The notes under the pieces were generated by a model. It was not told the DNA's origin. It ran no database searches and saw only the letters and a program-made list of their open reading frames with translations. Positions 34,741 to 48,999 of a DNA stretch of 64,000 nucleotides are shown here, piece by piece. Every line of letters begins with the position of its first letter. Positions within the stretch are counted from its first letter, which is position 1. The stretch is from assembly GCF_963662255.1 (NCBI RefSeq), contig NW_026912129.1:620001-684000 (forward strand). Reading direction: 5' to 3'. Position numbers and translations under genes: made by a program. The stretch is from Cinclus cinclus (Eukaryota; Chordata; Aves; Passeriformes; Cinclidae).

Positions 34741-37139
34741 TAGATGTCACAATGAACCATTTGATTCTTGGCCTTCATGGTGTCATAATGGTTCCTTGGT
34801 TCTACAGGTCCCCATGCTGACAGAGTTCATCCGTGGTCCTTTTGCGCCCCCTGGTGTCAAAAGGGATTCTTAGATTCTTAGATTGTTAGCCTGCATTGGG
34901 TCACAATGGATCCTTGCTTCTCTTAACCCCTGTGGTGTCACAATGCATCCCATGCCCTTTTAGGCGACATGATGTCACAATGAATCATTTAAATCTTGGC
35001 CTCCATGGTGGCGTAATTGTACCAAGTTTTAATTGGGCCCCATGCTTTCACAATACATCCCTGCCCCTTTTAGGCCCATTGGTGTCAAAAGGGATCATTA
35101 GATTGTTAGGCTCCTTTGGGTCACAATGGATCCTTGCTTCTCTTAACCCCTGTGGTGTCACAATGCATCCCATGCCCTTTTAGGCCACATGATGTCACAA
35201 TGAATCACTTGATTCTTGGCCTCCACGGTGGCATAATAGATCCTTGCTTCTATTGGTCCCCGTGCTGTAACAATCCATCCCTGGCCCTTTTTATACCCCC
35301 TGGTGCCACAAGGGATCATTAGACAGTTAGCCTGCATTGCGTCACAATGGATCCTTGCTTCTCTTAACCCCTGTGGTGTCACAATGCATCCCATGCCCTT
35401 TTAGGCCACTTGATGTCACAATGAATAATTTGATTCTTGGCCTTCATGGTGGCATAATTGTACCAGGTTTTACTTGGGCCCCATGCTTTCACAATTCATC
35501 CCTGCCCCTTTTAGGCCCATTGGTGTCACAAGGGATCATTAGATTGTTAGCCTGCATTGGGTCACAAAGATTCCTTGCTTCTCTTAACCTCTGTGGTGTC
35601 ACAATGCATCCCATGCCCTTTTAGGCCACTTGATGTCACAATGAATCATTTGATTCTTGGCCTCCATGGTGGCATAATAAACCCTTGCTTCTATTGGTCC
35701 CTGTGCTGTAACAATCCATCCCTGGCCCTTTTTATACCCCCTGGTGCCACAAGGGATCATTAGATTGTTAGCCTGCATTGGGTCACAATGGTTCCTTGCT
35801 TCTCTTAACCTCTGTGGTGTCACAATGCATTCCAAGCCCTTTTAGGCCACTAGATGTCACAATGAACCATTTGATTCTTGGCCTTCATGGTGTCATAATG
35901 GTTCCTTGCTTCTATACGTCCCAACGCTGTCAAGGTTCATCCGTGGTCCTTTTGCGCCCCCTGGTGTCAAAAGGGATTCTTAGATTGTTAGCCTGCATTG
36001 GGTCACAATGGTTCCTTGCTTCTCTTAACCCCTGTGCTGTCACAATGCATCCCATGACCTTTTAGGCCACTTGATGTCACAATGAATCATTTGATTCTTG
36101 GCCTCCATGATGGCGTAATTGTACCAGGTTTTACTTGGGCCCCATGCTTTCACAATACATCCCTGCCCCTTTTAGGCCCATTGGTGTCAAAAGGGATCAT
36201 TAGATTGTTAGCCTCCATTGGGTCACAATGGATCCTTGCTTCTCTTAATCCCTGTGCTGTCACAATGCATCCCATGGCCTTTTAGGCCACTTGATGTCAC
36301 AATGAATCATTTGATTCTTGGCCTCCATGGTGGCATAATAGATCCTTGCTTCTATTGGTCCCCGTGCTGTAAAAATCCTTCCCTGGCCCTTTTTATACCC
36401 CCTGGTGCCACAAGGGATCATTAGATAGTTAGCCTGCATTGGGTCACAATGGTTCCTTGCTTCTCTTAACCCCTGTGGTGTCACAATGCATCCCATGCCC
36501 TTTTAGGGCACTAGATGTCACAATGAATCATTTGATTCTTGGCCTCCACGGTGGCGTAATTGTACCAGGTTTTACTTGGGCCCCATGCTTTCACAATTCA
36601 TCCCCGCCCCTTTTAGGCCCATTGGTGTCACAAGGGATCATTAGATTGTTAGCCTGCATTGGGTCACAATGGTTCCTTGCTTCTCTTAACCTCTGTGGTG
36701 TCAAAATGCATCCCATGCCCTTTTAGGCCACTTGATGTCACAATGAATCATTTAAATCTTGGCCTCCATGGTGGCGTAATTGTACCAGGTTTTAATTGGG
36801 CCCCATGCTTTCACAATACATCCCTGCCCCTTTTAGGCCCATGGGTGTCAAAAGGGATCATTAGATTGTTAGCCTCCATTGGGTCACAATGGATCCTTGC
36901 TTCTCTTAACCCCTGTGCTGTCACAATGCATCCCATGCCCTTTCAGGGCACATGATATCACAATGAATCATTTGATTCTTGGCCTCCACGGTGGCATAAT
37001 AGATCCTTGCTTCTATTGGTCCCCGTGCTGTAACAATCCATCCCTGGCACTTTTTATACCCCCTGGAGCCACAAGGGATCATTAGATTGTTAGCCTGCAT
37101 TGGGTCACGATGGATCCTTGTTTCTCTTAACCCCTGTGG

Positions 37140-37830
37140 TGTCACAATGCATCCCATGCCCTTTTAGGCCACTTGATGTCACAATGAATCATTTGATTCT
37201 TGGCCTCCATGGTGGCATAATTGTACCAGGTTTTACTTGGGCCCCATGCTTTCACAATTCATCCCTGCCCCTTTTAGGCCCATTGGTGTCACAAGGGATC
37301 ATTAGATTGTTAGCCTGCATTGGGTCACAATGGTTCCTTGCTTCTCTTAACCTCTGTGGTGTCACAATGCATCCCATGCCCTTTTAGGCCACTTGATGTC
37401 ACAATGAATCATTTGATTCTTGGCCTCCATGGTCGCGTAATTGTACCAGGGTTTAATTGGGCCCCATGCTGTCACAATTCATCCCTGGCCCTTTTACGCC
37501 CCCTGGTGTCAAATGGGACGCTGGGATTATTAGCCTCCATTGGGTCACAATGGATCCTTGCTTCTCTTAACCCCTGTGCTGTCACAATGCATCCCATGCC
37601 CTTTTAGGCCACTTGATGTCACAATGAATCATTTGATTCTTGGCCTCCATGGTGGCATAATAAACCCTTGCTTCTATTGGTCCCCGTGCTGTAACAATCC
37701 ATCCCTGGCCCTTTTTATACCCCCTGGTGGCACAAGGGATCATTAGATTGTTAGCCTGCATTGGGTCACAATGGTTCCTTGCTTCTCTTAACCTCTGTGG
37801 TGTCACAATGCATTCCAAGCCCTTTTAGGC
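37140..37830. repeat. Segmental copy, partner 38021-38711 (offset 881)
   Basis: This is a short tandem duplication of about three units at a four-unit spacing. It shares GGGACGCTGGGATT or its GCTAGG variant, and TAATAAACCCTTGC. Parts of it also match 33.5-34.7 kb, so this region was copied more than once. Confidence 0.8.
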
Positions 37831-40800
37831 CACTTGGTCTTACAATGAACCATTTGATTCTTGGCCTCCATGGTGTCATAATGGTTCCTTGCTTCTATAG
37901 GACCCCCTGCTGTCAGAGGTCATCTGTGGTCCTTTTGCGCCCCCTGGTGTCAAGTGGGATGATTAGATTGTTAGCCTGCATTGGGTCACAATGGATCCTT
38001 GCTTCTCTTAACCCCTGTGGTGTCACAATGCATCCCATGCCCTTTTAGGCCACTTGATGTCACAATGAATCATTTGATTCTTGGCCTCCATGGTGGCATA
38101 ATTGTACCAGGTTTTACTTGGGCCCCATGCTTTCACAATTCATCCCTGCCCCTTTTAGGCCCATTGGTGTCACAAGGGATCATTAGATTGTTAGCCTGCA
38201 TTGGGTCACAATGGTTCCTTGCTTCTCTTAACCTCTGTGGTGTCACAATGCATCCCATGCCCTTTTAGGCCACTTGATGTCACAATGAATCATTTGATTC
38301 TTGGCCTCCATGGTCGCGTAATTGTACCAGGTTTTAATTGGGCCCCATGCTGTCACAATTCATCCCTGGCCCTTTTACGCCCCCTGGTGTCAAATGGGAC
38401 GCTAGGATTATTAGCCTCCATTGGGTCACAATGGATCCTTGCTTCTCTTAACCCCTGTGCTGTCACAATGCATCCCATGCCCTTTTAGGCCACTTGATGT
38501 CACAATGAATCATTTGATTCTTGGCCTCCATGGTGGCATAATAAACCCTTGCTTCTATTGGTCCCCGTGCTGTAACAATCCATCCCTGGCCCTTTTTATA
38601 CCCCCTGGTGCCACAAAGGATCATTAGATTGTTAGCCTGCATTGGGTCACAATGGTTCCTTGCTTCTCTTAACCTCTGTCGTGTCACAATGCATTCCAAG
38701 CCCTTTTAGGCCACTAGATGTCACAATGAACCATTTGATTCTTGGCCTTCATGGTGTCATAATGGTTCCTTGCTTCTATACGTCCCCACGCTGTCAAGGT
38801 TCATCCGTGGTCCTTTTGCGCCCCCTGGTGTCAAAAGGGATTCTTAGATTGTTAGCCTGCATTGGGTCACAATGGTTCCTTGCTTCTCTTAACCCCTGTG
38901 CTGTCACAATGCATCCCATGACCTTTTAGGCCACTTGATGTCACAATGAATCATTTGATTCTTGGCCTCCATGATGGCGTAATTGTACCAGGTTTTACAT
39001 GGGCCCCATGCTTTCACAATACATCCCTGCCCCTTTTAGGCCCATTGGTGTCAAAAGGGATCATTAGATTGTTAGCCTCCATTGGGTCACAATGGATCCT
39101 TGCTTCTCTTGACCCCTGTGGTGTCACAATGCATCCCATGCCCTTTTAGGCCACATGATGTCACAATGAATCATTTGATTCTTGGCCTCCATGGTGGCAT
39201 AATAGATCCTTGCTTCTATTGGTCCCCATGCTGTAACAATCCATCCCTGGCCCTTTTTATGCCCCCTGGTGGCACAAGGGATCATTAGATTGTTAGCCTG
39301 CATTGGGTCACAATGGTTCCTTGCTTCTCTTAACCTCTGTGGTGTCACAATGCATTCCAAGCCCTTTTAGGCCACTTGGTCTTACAATGAACCATTTGAT
39401 TCTTGGCCTCCATGGTGTCATAATGGTTCCTTGCTTCTATAGGACCCCCTGCTGTCAGAGTTCATCTGTGGTCCTTTTGCGCCCCCTGGTGTCAAGTGGG
39501 ATGATTAGATTGTTAGCCTGCATTGGGTCACAATGGATCCTTGCTTCTCTTAACCTCTGTGGTGCCACAATGCATCCCATGCCCTTTTAGGCCACTTGAT
39601 GTCACAATGAATCATTTGATTCTTGGCCTCCATGGTGTCATAATGGTTCCTTGTTTCTATTGGGCCCCATGCTGTGACAATTCATCCCTGGCCCTTTTAC
39701 GCCCCCTGGTGTCAAATGGGATCCTGGGATTATTAACCTCCATTGGGTCACAATGTATCCTTGCTTCTCTTAACCCCTGTGCTGTCACAATGCATCCCAA
39801 GGCCTTTTAGGCCACTTGATGTCACAATGAACCATTTGATTCTTGGCCTTCATGGTGTCATAATGGTTCCTTGCTTCTATAGGTCCTCATGATATCAGAG
39901 TTCATCCGTGGTCCTTTTGCGCCCCCTGGTGTCAAAAGGGATTCTTAGATTGTTAGCCTGCATTGGGTCACAATGGTTCCTTGCTTCTCTTAACCTCTGT
40001 GGTGTCACAATGCATCCCATGCCCTTTTAGGCCACTTGATGTCACAATGAATCATTTGATTCTTGGCCTCCATGGTGTCATAATGGTTCCTTGTTTCTAT
40101 TGGGCCCCATGCTGTCACAATTCATCCCTGGCCCTTTTTACGCCCCCTGGTGTCAAATGGGATCCTGGGATTATTAGCCTCCATTGGGTTACAATGGATC
40201 CTTGCTTCTCTTAACCCCTGTGCTGTCACAATGCATCCCATGCCCTTTTAGGCCACTTGATGTCACAATGAATCATTTAATTCTTGGCCTCCACGGTGGC
40301 GAAATAGATCCTTGCTTCTATTGGTCCCCGTGCTGTAACAATCCATCCCTGGCCCTTTTTATACCCCCTGGTGCCACAAGGGATCATTAGATTGTTAGCC
40401 TGCATTGGGTCACAATGGTTCCTTGCTTCTCTTAACCCCTGTGCTGTCACAATGCATTCCAGGCCCTTTTAGGCCAGTTGATGTCACAATGAACCATTTG
40501 ATTCTTGGCCTTCATGGTCTCATAATGGTTCCTTGCTTCTATAGGTCCCCATGCTGTCAGAGTTCATCCGTGGTCCTTTTGCGCCCCCTGGTGTCAAAAG
40601 GGATTCTTAGATTGTTAGCCTGCATTGGGTCACAATGGTTCCTTGCTTCTCTTAACCCCTGTGCTGTCACAATGCATCCCATGCCCTTTTAGGCCACTTG
40701 ATGTCACAAGGAATCATTTGATTCTTGGCCTCCACGGTGGCATAATTGTACCAGGTTTTACTTGGGCCCCATGCTTTCACAATTCATCCCTGCCCCTTTT

Positions 40801-41819
40801 AGGCCCATTGGTGTCACAAGGGATCATTAGATTGTTAGCCTGCATTGGGTCACAATGGTTCCTTGCTTCTCTTAACCCCTGTGCTGTCACAATGCATCCC
40901 ATGCCCTTTTAGGCCACTTGATGTCACAATGAATTATTTGATTCTTGGCCTCCACGGTGGCATAATAGATCCTTGCTTCTATTGGTCCCCGTGCTGTAAC
41001 AATCCATCCCTGGCCCTTTTTATACACCCTGGTGCCACAAGGGATCATTACATTGCTAGCCTGCATTGGGTCACAATGTTTCCTTGCTTCTCTTAACCTC
41101 TGTGGTGTCACAATGCATTCCAAGCCCTTTTAGGCCACTTGATGTCACAATGAACCATTTGATTCTTGGCCTTCATGGTCTCATAATGGTTCCTTGCTTC
41201 TATAGGTCCCCATGCTGTCAGAGTTCATCCGTGGTCCTTTTGCACCCCCTGGTGTCAAAAGGGATTCTTAGATTGTTAGCCTGCATTGGGTCACAATGGT
41301 TCCTTGATTCTCTTAACCCCTGTGGTTTCACAATGCATCCCATGCCCTTTTAGGCCACTTGATGTCACAATGAATCATTTGATTCTTGGCCTCCATGGTG
41401 GCATAATTGTACCAGGTTTTACTTGGGCCCCATGCTTTCACAATTCATCCCTGCCCCTTTTAGGCCCATTGGTGTCACAAGGGATCATTAGATTGTTAGC
41501 CTCCATTGGGTCGCAATGGTTCCTTGCTTCTCTTACCCTCTGTGGTGTCACAATGCATCCCATGCCCTTTTAGGCCACTTGATGTCACAATGAATCATAT
41601 GATTGTTGGCCTCCATGGTGTCATAATGGTTCCTTGTTTCTATTGGGCCCCATGCTGTCACAATTCATCCCTGGCCCTTTTACGCCCCCTGGTGTCAAAT
41701 GGGATCCTGGGATTATTAGCCTCCATTGGGTCACAATGGATCCTTGCTTCTCTTAACCCCTGTGGTGTCACAATGCATCCCATGCCCTTTTAGGCCACTT
41801 GATGTCACAATGAATCATT

Positions 41820-41880
41820 TGATTCTTGGCCTGCATGGTGTCATAATGGCGAAATTGTACCAGGTTTTAATTGGTCCCCA
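41820..41880. repeat. Hybrid monomer B at an internal recombination junction
   Basis: Monomer B reads CATGGTGTCATAATGG and then GCGAAATTGTACCAGG. It begins as a TCATAATGGTTCC subtype and ends as a GGCGAAATTGTACC subtype, with an 8-bp gain. The shared ATGG/GG bases suggest a microhomology-mediated join between two units. Confidence 0.75.
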
Positions 41881-44800
41881 TGCTTTCACAATATATCCCT
41901 GCCCCTTTTAGGCCCATTGGTGTCAAAAGTTATCATTAGATTGTTAGCATGCATTGGGTCACAATGGATCCTTGCTTCTCTTAACCCCTGTGCTGTCACA
42001 ATGCATCCCATGCCCTTTTAGTCCACTTGATGTCACAATGAATTATTTGATTCTTGGCCTCCATGGTGGCATAATAGATCCTTGATTCTATTGGTCCCCG
42101 TGCTGTAACAATTCATCCCTGGCCCTTTTAGGCCCATTGGTGTCACAAGGGATCATTATATTGTTAGCCTGCATTGGGTCACAATGGTTCCTTGCTTCTC
42201 TTAACCTCTGTGCTGTCACAATGCATTCCATGCCCTTTTAGGCCACTTGATGTCACAATGAATCATTTGATTCTTTGCCGCCATGGTGTCATAATGGTTC
42301 CTTGTTTCTATTGGGCCCCATGCTGTCACAATTCATCCCTGGCACTTTTACGCCCCCTGGTGTCAAATGGGATCCTGGGATTATTAGCCTCCATTGGGTC
42401 ACAATGGATCCTTGCTTCTCTTAACCCCTGTGCTGTCACAATGCATCCCATGCCCTTTTAGGCCACTTGATGTCACAATGAATCATTTGATTCTTGGCCT
42501 CCAGGGTGGCAGAATTGTACCAGGTTTTACTTGGGCCCCATGCTTTCACAATTCATTCCTGCCCCTTTTAGGCCCATTGGTGCCACAAGGGATCATTAGA
42601 TTGTTAGCCTGCATTGGGACACAATGGTTCCTTGCTTCTCTTAACCTCTGTGGTGTCACAATGCATTCCAAGCCCTTTTAGGCCACTTGGTCTTACAATG
42701 AACCATTTGATTCTTGGCCTTCATGGTGTCATAATGGTTCCTTGCTTCTATAGGTCCCATGCTGTCAGAGATCATCCGTGGTCCTTTTGCGCCCCCTGGT
42801 GTGAAAAGGGATTCTTAGATTGTTAGCCTGCATTGGGTCACAATGGTTCCTTGCTTCTCTTAACCCCTGTGGTGTCACAATGCATTCCAAGCCCTTTTAG
42901 GCCACTTGATGTCACAATGAATCATTTGATTCTTGGCCTCCATGGTGTCATAATGGTTCCTTGTTTCTATTGGGCCCCATGCTGTCACAATTCATCCCTG
43001 GACCTTTTACGCCCCCTGGTGTCAAAGGGGATCCAGGGATTATTAGCCTCCATTGGCTTACAATGGTTCCTTGCTTCTCTTAACCTCTGTGGTGTCGCAA
43101 TGCATTCCAAGCCCTTTTAGGCCACTTGGTCTTGCAATGAACCATTTGATTCTTGGCCTTCATGGTCTCATAATGGTTTGTTCTTTGTATTGGGCCCCAT
43201 GCTGTCAGAGTTCATCCGTGGTCCTTTTGCGCCCCCTGGTGTCAAAAGGGATTCTTAGATTGTTAGCCTGCATTGGGTCACAATGGTTCCTTGCTTCTCT
43301 TAACCCCTGAGCTGTCACAATGCATCCCATGCCCTTTTAGGCCACTTGATGTCACAATGAATTATTTGATTCTTGGCCTCCATGGTGGCATAATAGATCC
43401 TTCCTTCTATTGGTTCCCGTGCTGTAACAATTCATCCCTGGCTCTTTTAGGCCCATTGGTGCCACAACGGATCATTAGATTGTTAGCCTGCATTGGGTCA
43501 CAATGGTTCCTTGCTTCTCTTAACCTCTGTGGTGTCACAATGCATCCCATGCCCTTTTAGGCCACTTGATGTCACAATGAATCATTTGATTCTTGGCCTC
43601 CACGGTGGCATAATAGATCCTTGCTTCTATTGGTCCCCGTGCTGTAACAATCCATCCCTGGCCCTTTTTATACCCCCTGGTGCCACAAGGGATCATTAGA
43701 TTGTTAGCATGCATTGGGTCACAATGGTTCCTTGCTTCTCTTAACCTCTGTGGTGTCACAATGCATTCCAAGCCCTTTTAGGCCACTTGATGTCACAATG
43801 AATCATTTCATTCTTGGCCTCCATGGGGGCGTAATTGTACCAGGTTTTAATTGGGCCCCATGCTGTCACAATTCATCCCTGCCCCTTTTAGGCCCATTGG
43901 TGTCCAAAGGGATCATTAGATTGTTAGCCTCCTTTGGGTCACAATGGATCCTTGCTTCTCTTAACCCCTGTGCTGTCACAATGCATCCCATGCCCTTTTA
44001 GGCCACATGATGTCACAATGAATTATTTGATTCTTGGCCTCCATGGTGGCATAATAGATCCTTGCTTCTATTGGTCCCCGTGCTGTAACAATTAATCCCT
44101 GGCCCTTTTAGGCCCATTGGTGTCACAAGGGATCATTAGATTGTTAGCCTGCATTGGGTCACAATGGTTCCTTGCTTCTCTTAACCTCTGTGGTGTCACA
44201 ATGCATCCCATGCCCTTTTAGGCCACTTGATGTCACAATGAATCATTTGAATCTTGGCCTCCATGGTGTCATAATGGTTCCTTGCTTCTATAGGTCCCAA
44301 TGCTGTCAGGGATCATCCCTGGCCCTTTTACGCCCCCTGGTGTCAAATGGGATCCTGGGATTATTAGCCTCCATTGGGTCACAATGGATCCTTGCTTCTC
44401 TTAACCCCTGTGCTGTCACAATGCATCCCATGCCCTTTTAGGCCACTTGATGTCACAATGAATCATTTGATTCTTGGCCTCCACGGTGGCATAATAGATC
44501 CTTGCTTCTATTGGTCCCCGTGCTGTAACAATCCATCCCTGGCCCTTTTTATACCCCCTGGTGCCACAAGGGATCATTAGATTGTTAGCCTGCATTGGGT
44601 CACAATGGTTCCTTGCTTCTCTTAACCTCTGTGGTGTCACAATGCATCCCATGCCCTTTTAGGCCACTTGATGTCACAATGAATCATTTGATTCTTGGCC
44701 TCCATGGTGGCGAAATTGTACCAGGTTTTAATTGGGCCCCATGCTTTCACAATACATCCCTGCCCCTTTTAGGCCCATTGGTGTCAAAAGGGATCATTAG

Positions 44801-46599
44801 ATTGTTAGCCTCCATTGGGTCACAATGGATCCTTGCTTCTCTTATCCCCTGTGTTGTCACAATGCATCCCATGCCCTTTTAAGCCACTTGATGTCACAAT
44901 CAATCATTTGATTCTTGGCCTCCACGTTGGCGTAATAGATCCTTGATTCTATAGGTCCCCGTGCTGTAACAATCCATCCCTGGCCCTTTTTATAACCCCT
45001 GGTGCCACAAGGGATCATTAGATTGTTAGCCTGCATTGGATCACAATGGTTCCTTGCTCCTCTTAACCTCTGTGCTGTCACAATGCATTCCAAGACCTTT
45101 TAGGCCACTTGGTCTTACAATGAACCATTTGATTCTTGGCCTTCATGGTGTCATAATGGTTCCTTGCTTCTATAGGTCCCCATGCTGTCAGAGTTCATCC
45201 GTGGTCGTTTTGCGCCCCCTGGTGTCAAAAGGGATTCTTAGATTGTTAGACTGCATTGGGTCACAATGGTTCCTTGCTTCTCTTAACCCCTGTGGTGTCA
45301 CAATGCATTCCAAGCCCTTTTAGGCCACTTGATGTCACAATGAATTATTTGATTCTTGGCCTCCATGGTGGCATAATAGATCCTTCCTTCTATTGGTTCC
45401 CGTGCTGTAACAATTCATCCCTGGCCCTTTTAGACCCATTGGTGCCACAACAGATCATTAGACTGTTAGCCTGCAATGGGTCACAATGGTTCCTTGCTTC
45501 TCTTAACCTCTGTGGTGTCACAATGCATTCCAAGCCCTTTTAGGCCACTTGATGTCACAATGAACCATTTGATTCTTGGCCTTCATGGTGTCATAATGGT
45601 TCCTTGCTTCTATAGGTCCCCATGCTGTCAGAGTTCATCCGTGGTCCTTTTGCGCCCCCTGGTGTCAAAAGGGATTCTTAGATTGTTAGCCTGCATTGGG
45701 TCACAATGGTTCCTTGCTTCTCTTAACCCCTGTGCTGTCACGATGAATCCCATGCCCTTTTAGGCCACTTGATGTCACAATGAATCATTTGATTCTTGGC
45801 CTCCATGGTGGCATAATAGATCCTTGATTCTATTGGTCCCCGTGATGTAACAATTCATCCCTGGCCCTTTTAGGCCCATTGGTGTCACAAGGGATCATTA
45901 GATTGTTAGCCTGCATTGGGTCACAATGGTTCCTTGCTTCTCATAACCTCTGTGGTGTCACAATGCATCCCATGCACTTTTAGGCCACTTGATATCACAA
46001 TGAATCATTTGATTCTTGGCCTCCATGGTGTCATAATGGTTCCTTGTTTCTATTGGGCCCCATGCTGTCACAATTCATCCCTGGCCCTTTTACGCCCCCT
46101 GGTGTCAAATGGGATCCTGGGATTATTAACCTCCATTGGGTCACAATGGTTCCTTGCTTCTCTTAACCCCTGTGCTGTCACGATGAATCCCATGCCCTTT
46201 TAGGCCACTTGATGTCACAATGAATCATTTGATTCTTGGCCTCCATGGTGGCATAATAGATCCTTGCTTCTATTGGTCCCTGGGCTGTAACAATCCATCC
46301 CTGGCCCTTTTTATACCCCCTGGTGCCACAAGGGATAATTAGATTGTTAGCCTGCATTGGGTCACAATGGTTCCTTGCTTCTCTTAACCTCTGTGATGTC
46401 ACAATGCATCCCATGCCCTTTTACGCCACTTGATGTCACAATGAATCATTAGATTCTTGGCCTCCATGGTGTCATAATGGTTCCTTGTTTCTATTGGGCC
46501 CCATGCTGTCACAATTCATCCCTGGCCCTTTTACGCCCCCTGGTGTCAAATGGGATCCTGGGCTTATTAGCCTCTATAGGGACACAATGGATCCTTGCT

Positions 46600-47960
46600 T
46601 CTCTTAACCCCTGTGGTGTCACAATGCATCCCATGCCCTTTTAGGCCACTTGATGTCACAATGAATCATTTGATTCTTGGCCTCCATGGTGGCGTAATTG
46701 AACCAGGTTTTACTTGGGCCCCATGCTTTCACAATTCATCCCTGCCCCTTTTAGGCCCATTGGTGTCACAAGGGATCATTAGATTGTTAGCCTGCATTGG
46801 GTCACAATGGTTCCTTGCTTCTCTTATCCCCTGTGGTGTCACAATGCATCCCATGCCCTTTTAGGCCACTTGATGTCACAATGAATCATTTGATTCTTGG
46901 CCTCCATGGTGTCATAATGTTTCCTTTTTTCTATTGGGCCCCATGCTATCACAATTCATCCCTGGCCCTTTTACGCCCCCTGGTGTCAAATGGGATCCTG
47001 GGATTATTAGCCTCCATTAGGTCACAATGGATCCTTGCTTCTCTTAACCCCTGTGGTATCACAATGCATTCCAAGCCCTTTTAGGCCACTTGGTCTTACA
47101 ATGAACCATTTGATTCTTGGCCTTCATGGTGTCATAATGGTTCCTTGCTTCTATAGGTCCCCATGCTGTCAGAGTTCATCCGTGGTCGTTTTGCGCCCCC
47201 TGGTGTCAAAAGGGATTCTTAGATTGTTAGCCTGCATTGGGTCACAATGGTTCCTTGCTTCTCTTAACCCCTGTGGTGTCACAATGCATCCCATGCCCTT
47301 TTAGGCCACTTGATGTCACAATGAATCATTTGATTCTTGGCCTCCATGGTGGCATAATAGATCCTTGTTTCTATTGGGCCCCATGCGGTAACAATCCATC
47401 CCTGGCCCTTTTTATACACCCTGGTGCCACAAGGGATCATTAGATTGTTAGCCTGCATTGGGTCACAATGGTTCCTTGCTTCTCTTAACCTCTGTGGTGT
47501 CACAATGCATCCCATGCCCTTTTAGGCCACTTGATGTCACAATGAATCATTTGATTCTTGGCCTCCATGGTGTCATAATGGTTCCTTGTTTCTATTGGGC
47601 CCCATGCTGTCACAATTCATCCCTGGCCCTTTTACGCCCCCTGGTGTCAAATGGGATCCTGGGATTATTAGCCTCCATTGGGTCACAGTGGATCCTTGCT
47701 TCTCTTAACCCCTGTGGTGTCACAATGCATCCCATGCCCTTTTAGGCCACTTGATGTCACAATGAATCATTTGATTCTTGGCCTTCATGGTGTCATAATG
47801 GTTCCTTGCCTCTATAGGTCCCAATGCTGCCACAATTCATGCGTGGTCCTTTTGCGCCCCCTGGTGTCAAAAGGGATTCTTACCTTGTTAGCCTGCATTG
47901 GGTCACAATGGATCCTTGCTTCTCTTAACCCCTGTGCTGTCACAATGCATTCCATGCCCT
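46600..47960. repeat. Segmental copy, partners 52986-54346 and (in part) 62814-64000
   Basis: Offset 6386 to the second copy and 16066 to the third. All share TCATAATGTTTCCTTTTTTCTATTGG, GCTATCACAATTC, TTAGGTCACAATGG and GGGATTCTTACCTTG. The 62.8-64 kb copy agrees with 46748-47934 at every position compared, including GGTATCACAATGC and CATGCGGTAAC. The 53-kb copy carries several differences. The third copy runs off the window. Confidence 0.9.
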
Positions 47961-48999
47961 TTCAGGCCACTTGATGTCACAATGAATTATTTGATTCTTG
48001 GCCTCCATGGTGGCATAATAGATCCTTGCTTCTATTGGTCCCCGTGCTTTAACAATTCATCCCTGCCCCTTTTAGGCCCATTGGTGTCAAAAGGGATCAT
48101 TAGATTGTTAGCCTGCATTGGGTCACAATGGATCCTTGCTTCTCTTAACCCCTGTGCTGTCACAATGCATCCCATGCCCTTTTAGGCCACATGATGTCAC
48201 AATGAATCATTTGATTCTTGGCCTCCACGGTGGCATAATAGATCCTTGCTTCTATTGGTCCCTGGGCTGTAACAATCCATCCCTGGCCCTTTTTATACCC
48301 CCTGGTGCCACAAGGGATAATTAGATTGTTAGCCTGCATTGGGTCACAATGGTTCCTTGCTTCTCTTAACCTCTGTGGTGTCACAATGCATCCCATGCCC
48401 TTTTACGCCACTTGATGTCACAATGAATCATTTGATTCTTGGCCTCCATGGTGTCATAATGGTTCCTTGTTTCTATTGGGCCCCATGCTGTCACAATTCA
48501 TCCCTGGCCCTTTTACGCCCCCTGGTGTCAAAAGGGATTCTTAGATTGTTAGCCTGCATTGGGTCACAATGGTTCCTTGCTTCTCTTAACCCCTGTGGTG
48601 TCACAATGCATCCCATGCCCTTTTAGGCCACTTGATGTCACAATGAATCATTTGATTCTTGGCCTCCACGGTGGCATAATAGATCCTTGTTTCTATTGGG
48701 CCCCATGCTGTAACAATCCATACCTGGCCCTTTTTATACACCCTGGTGCCACAAGGGATCATTAGATTGTTAGCCTGCATTGGGTCACAATGGTTCCTTG
48801 CTTCTCTTAACCTCTGTGGTGTCACAATGCATCCCATGCCCTTTTACGCCACTTGATGTCACAATGAATCATTTGATTCTTGGCCTCCATGGTGTCATAA
48901 TGGTTCCTTGTTTCTATTGGGCCCCATGCTTTCACAATTCATCCCTGGCCCTTTTACGCCCCCTGGTGTCAAATGGGATCCTGGGATTATTAGCCTCCA

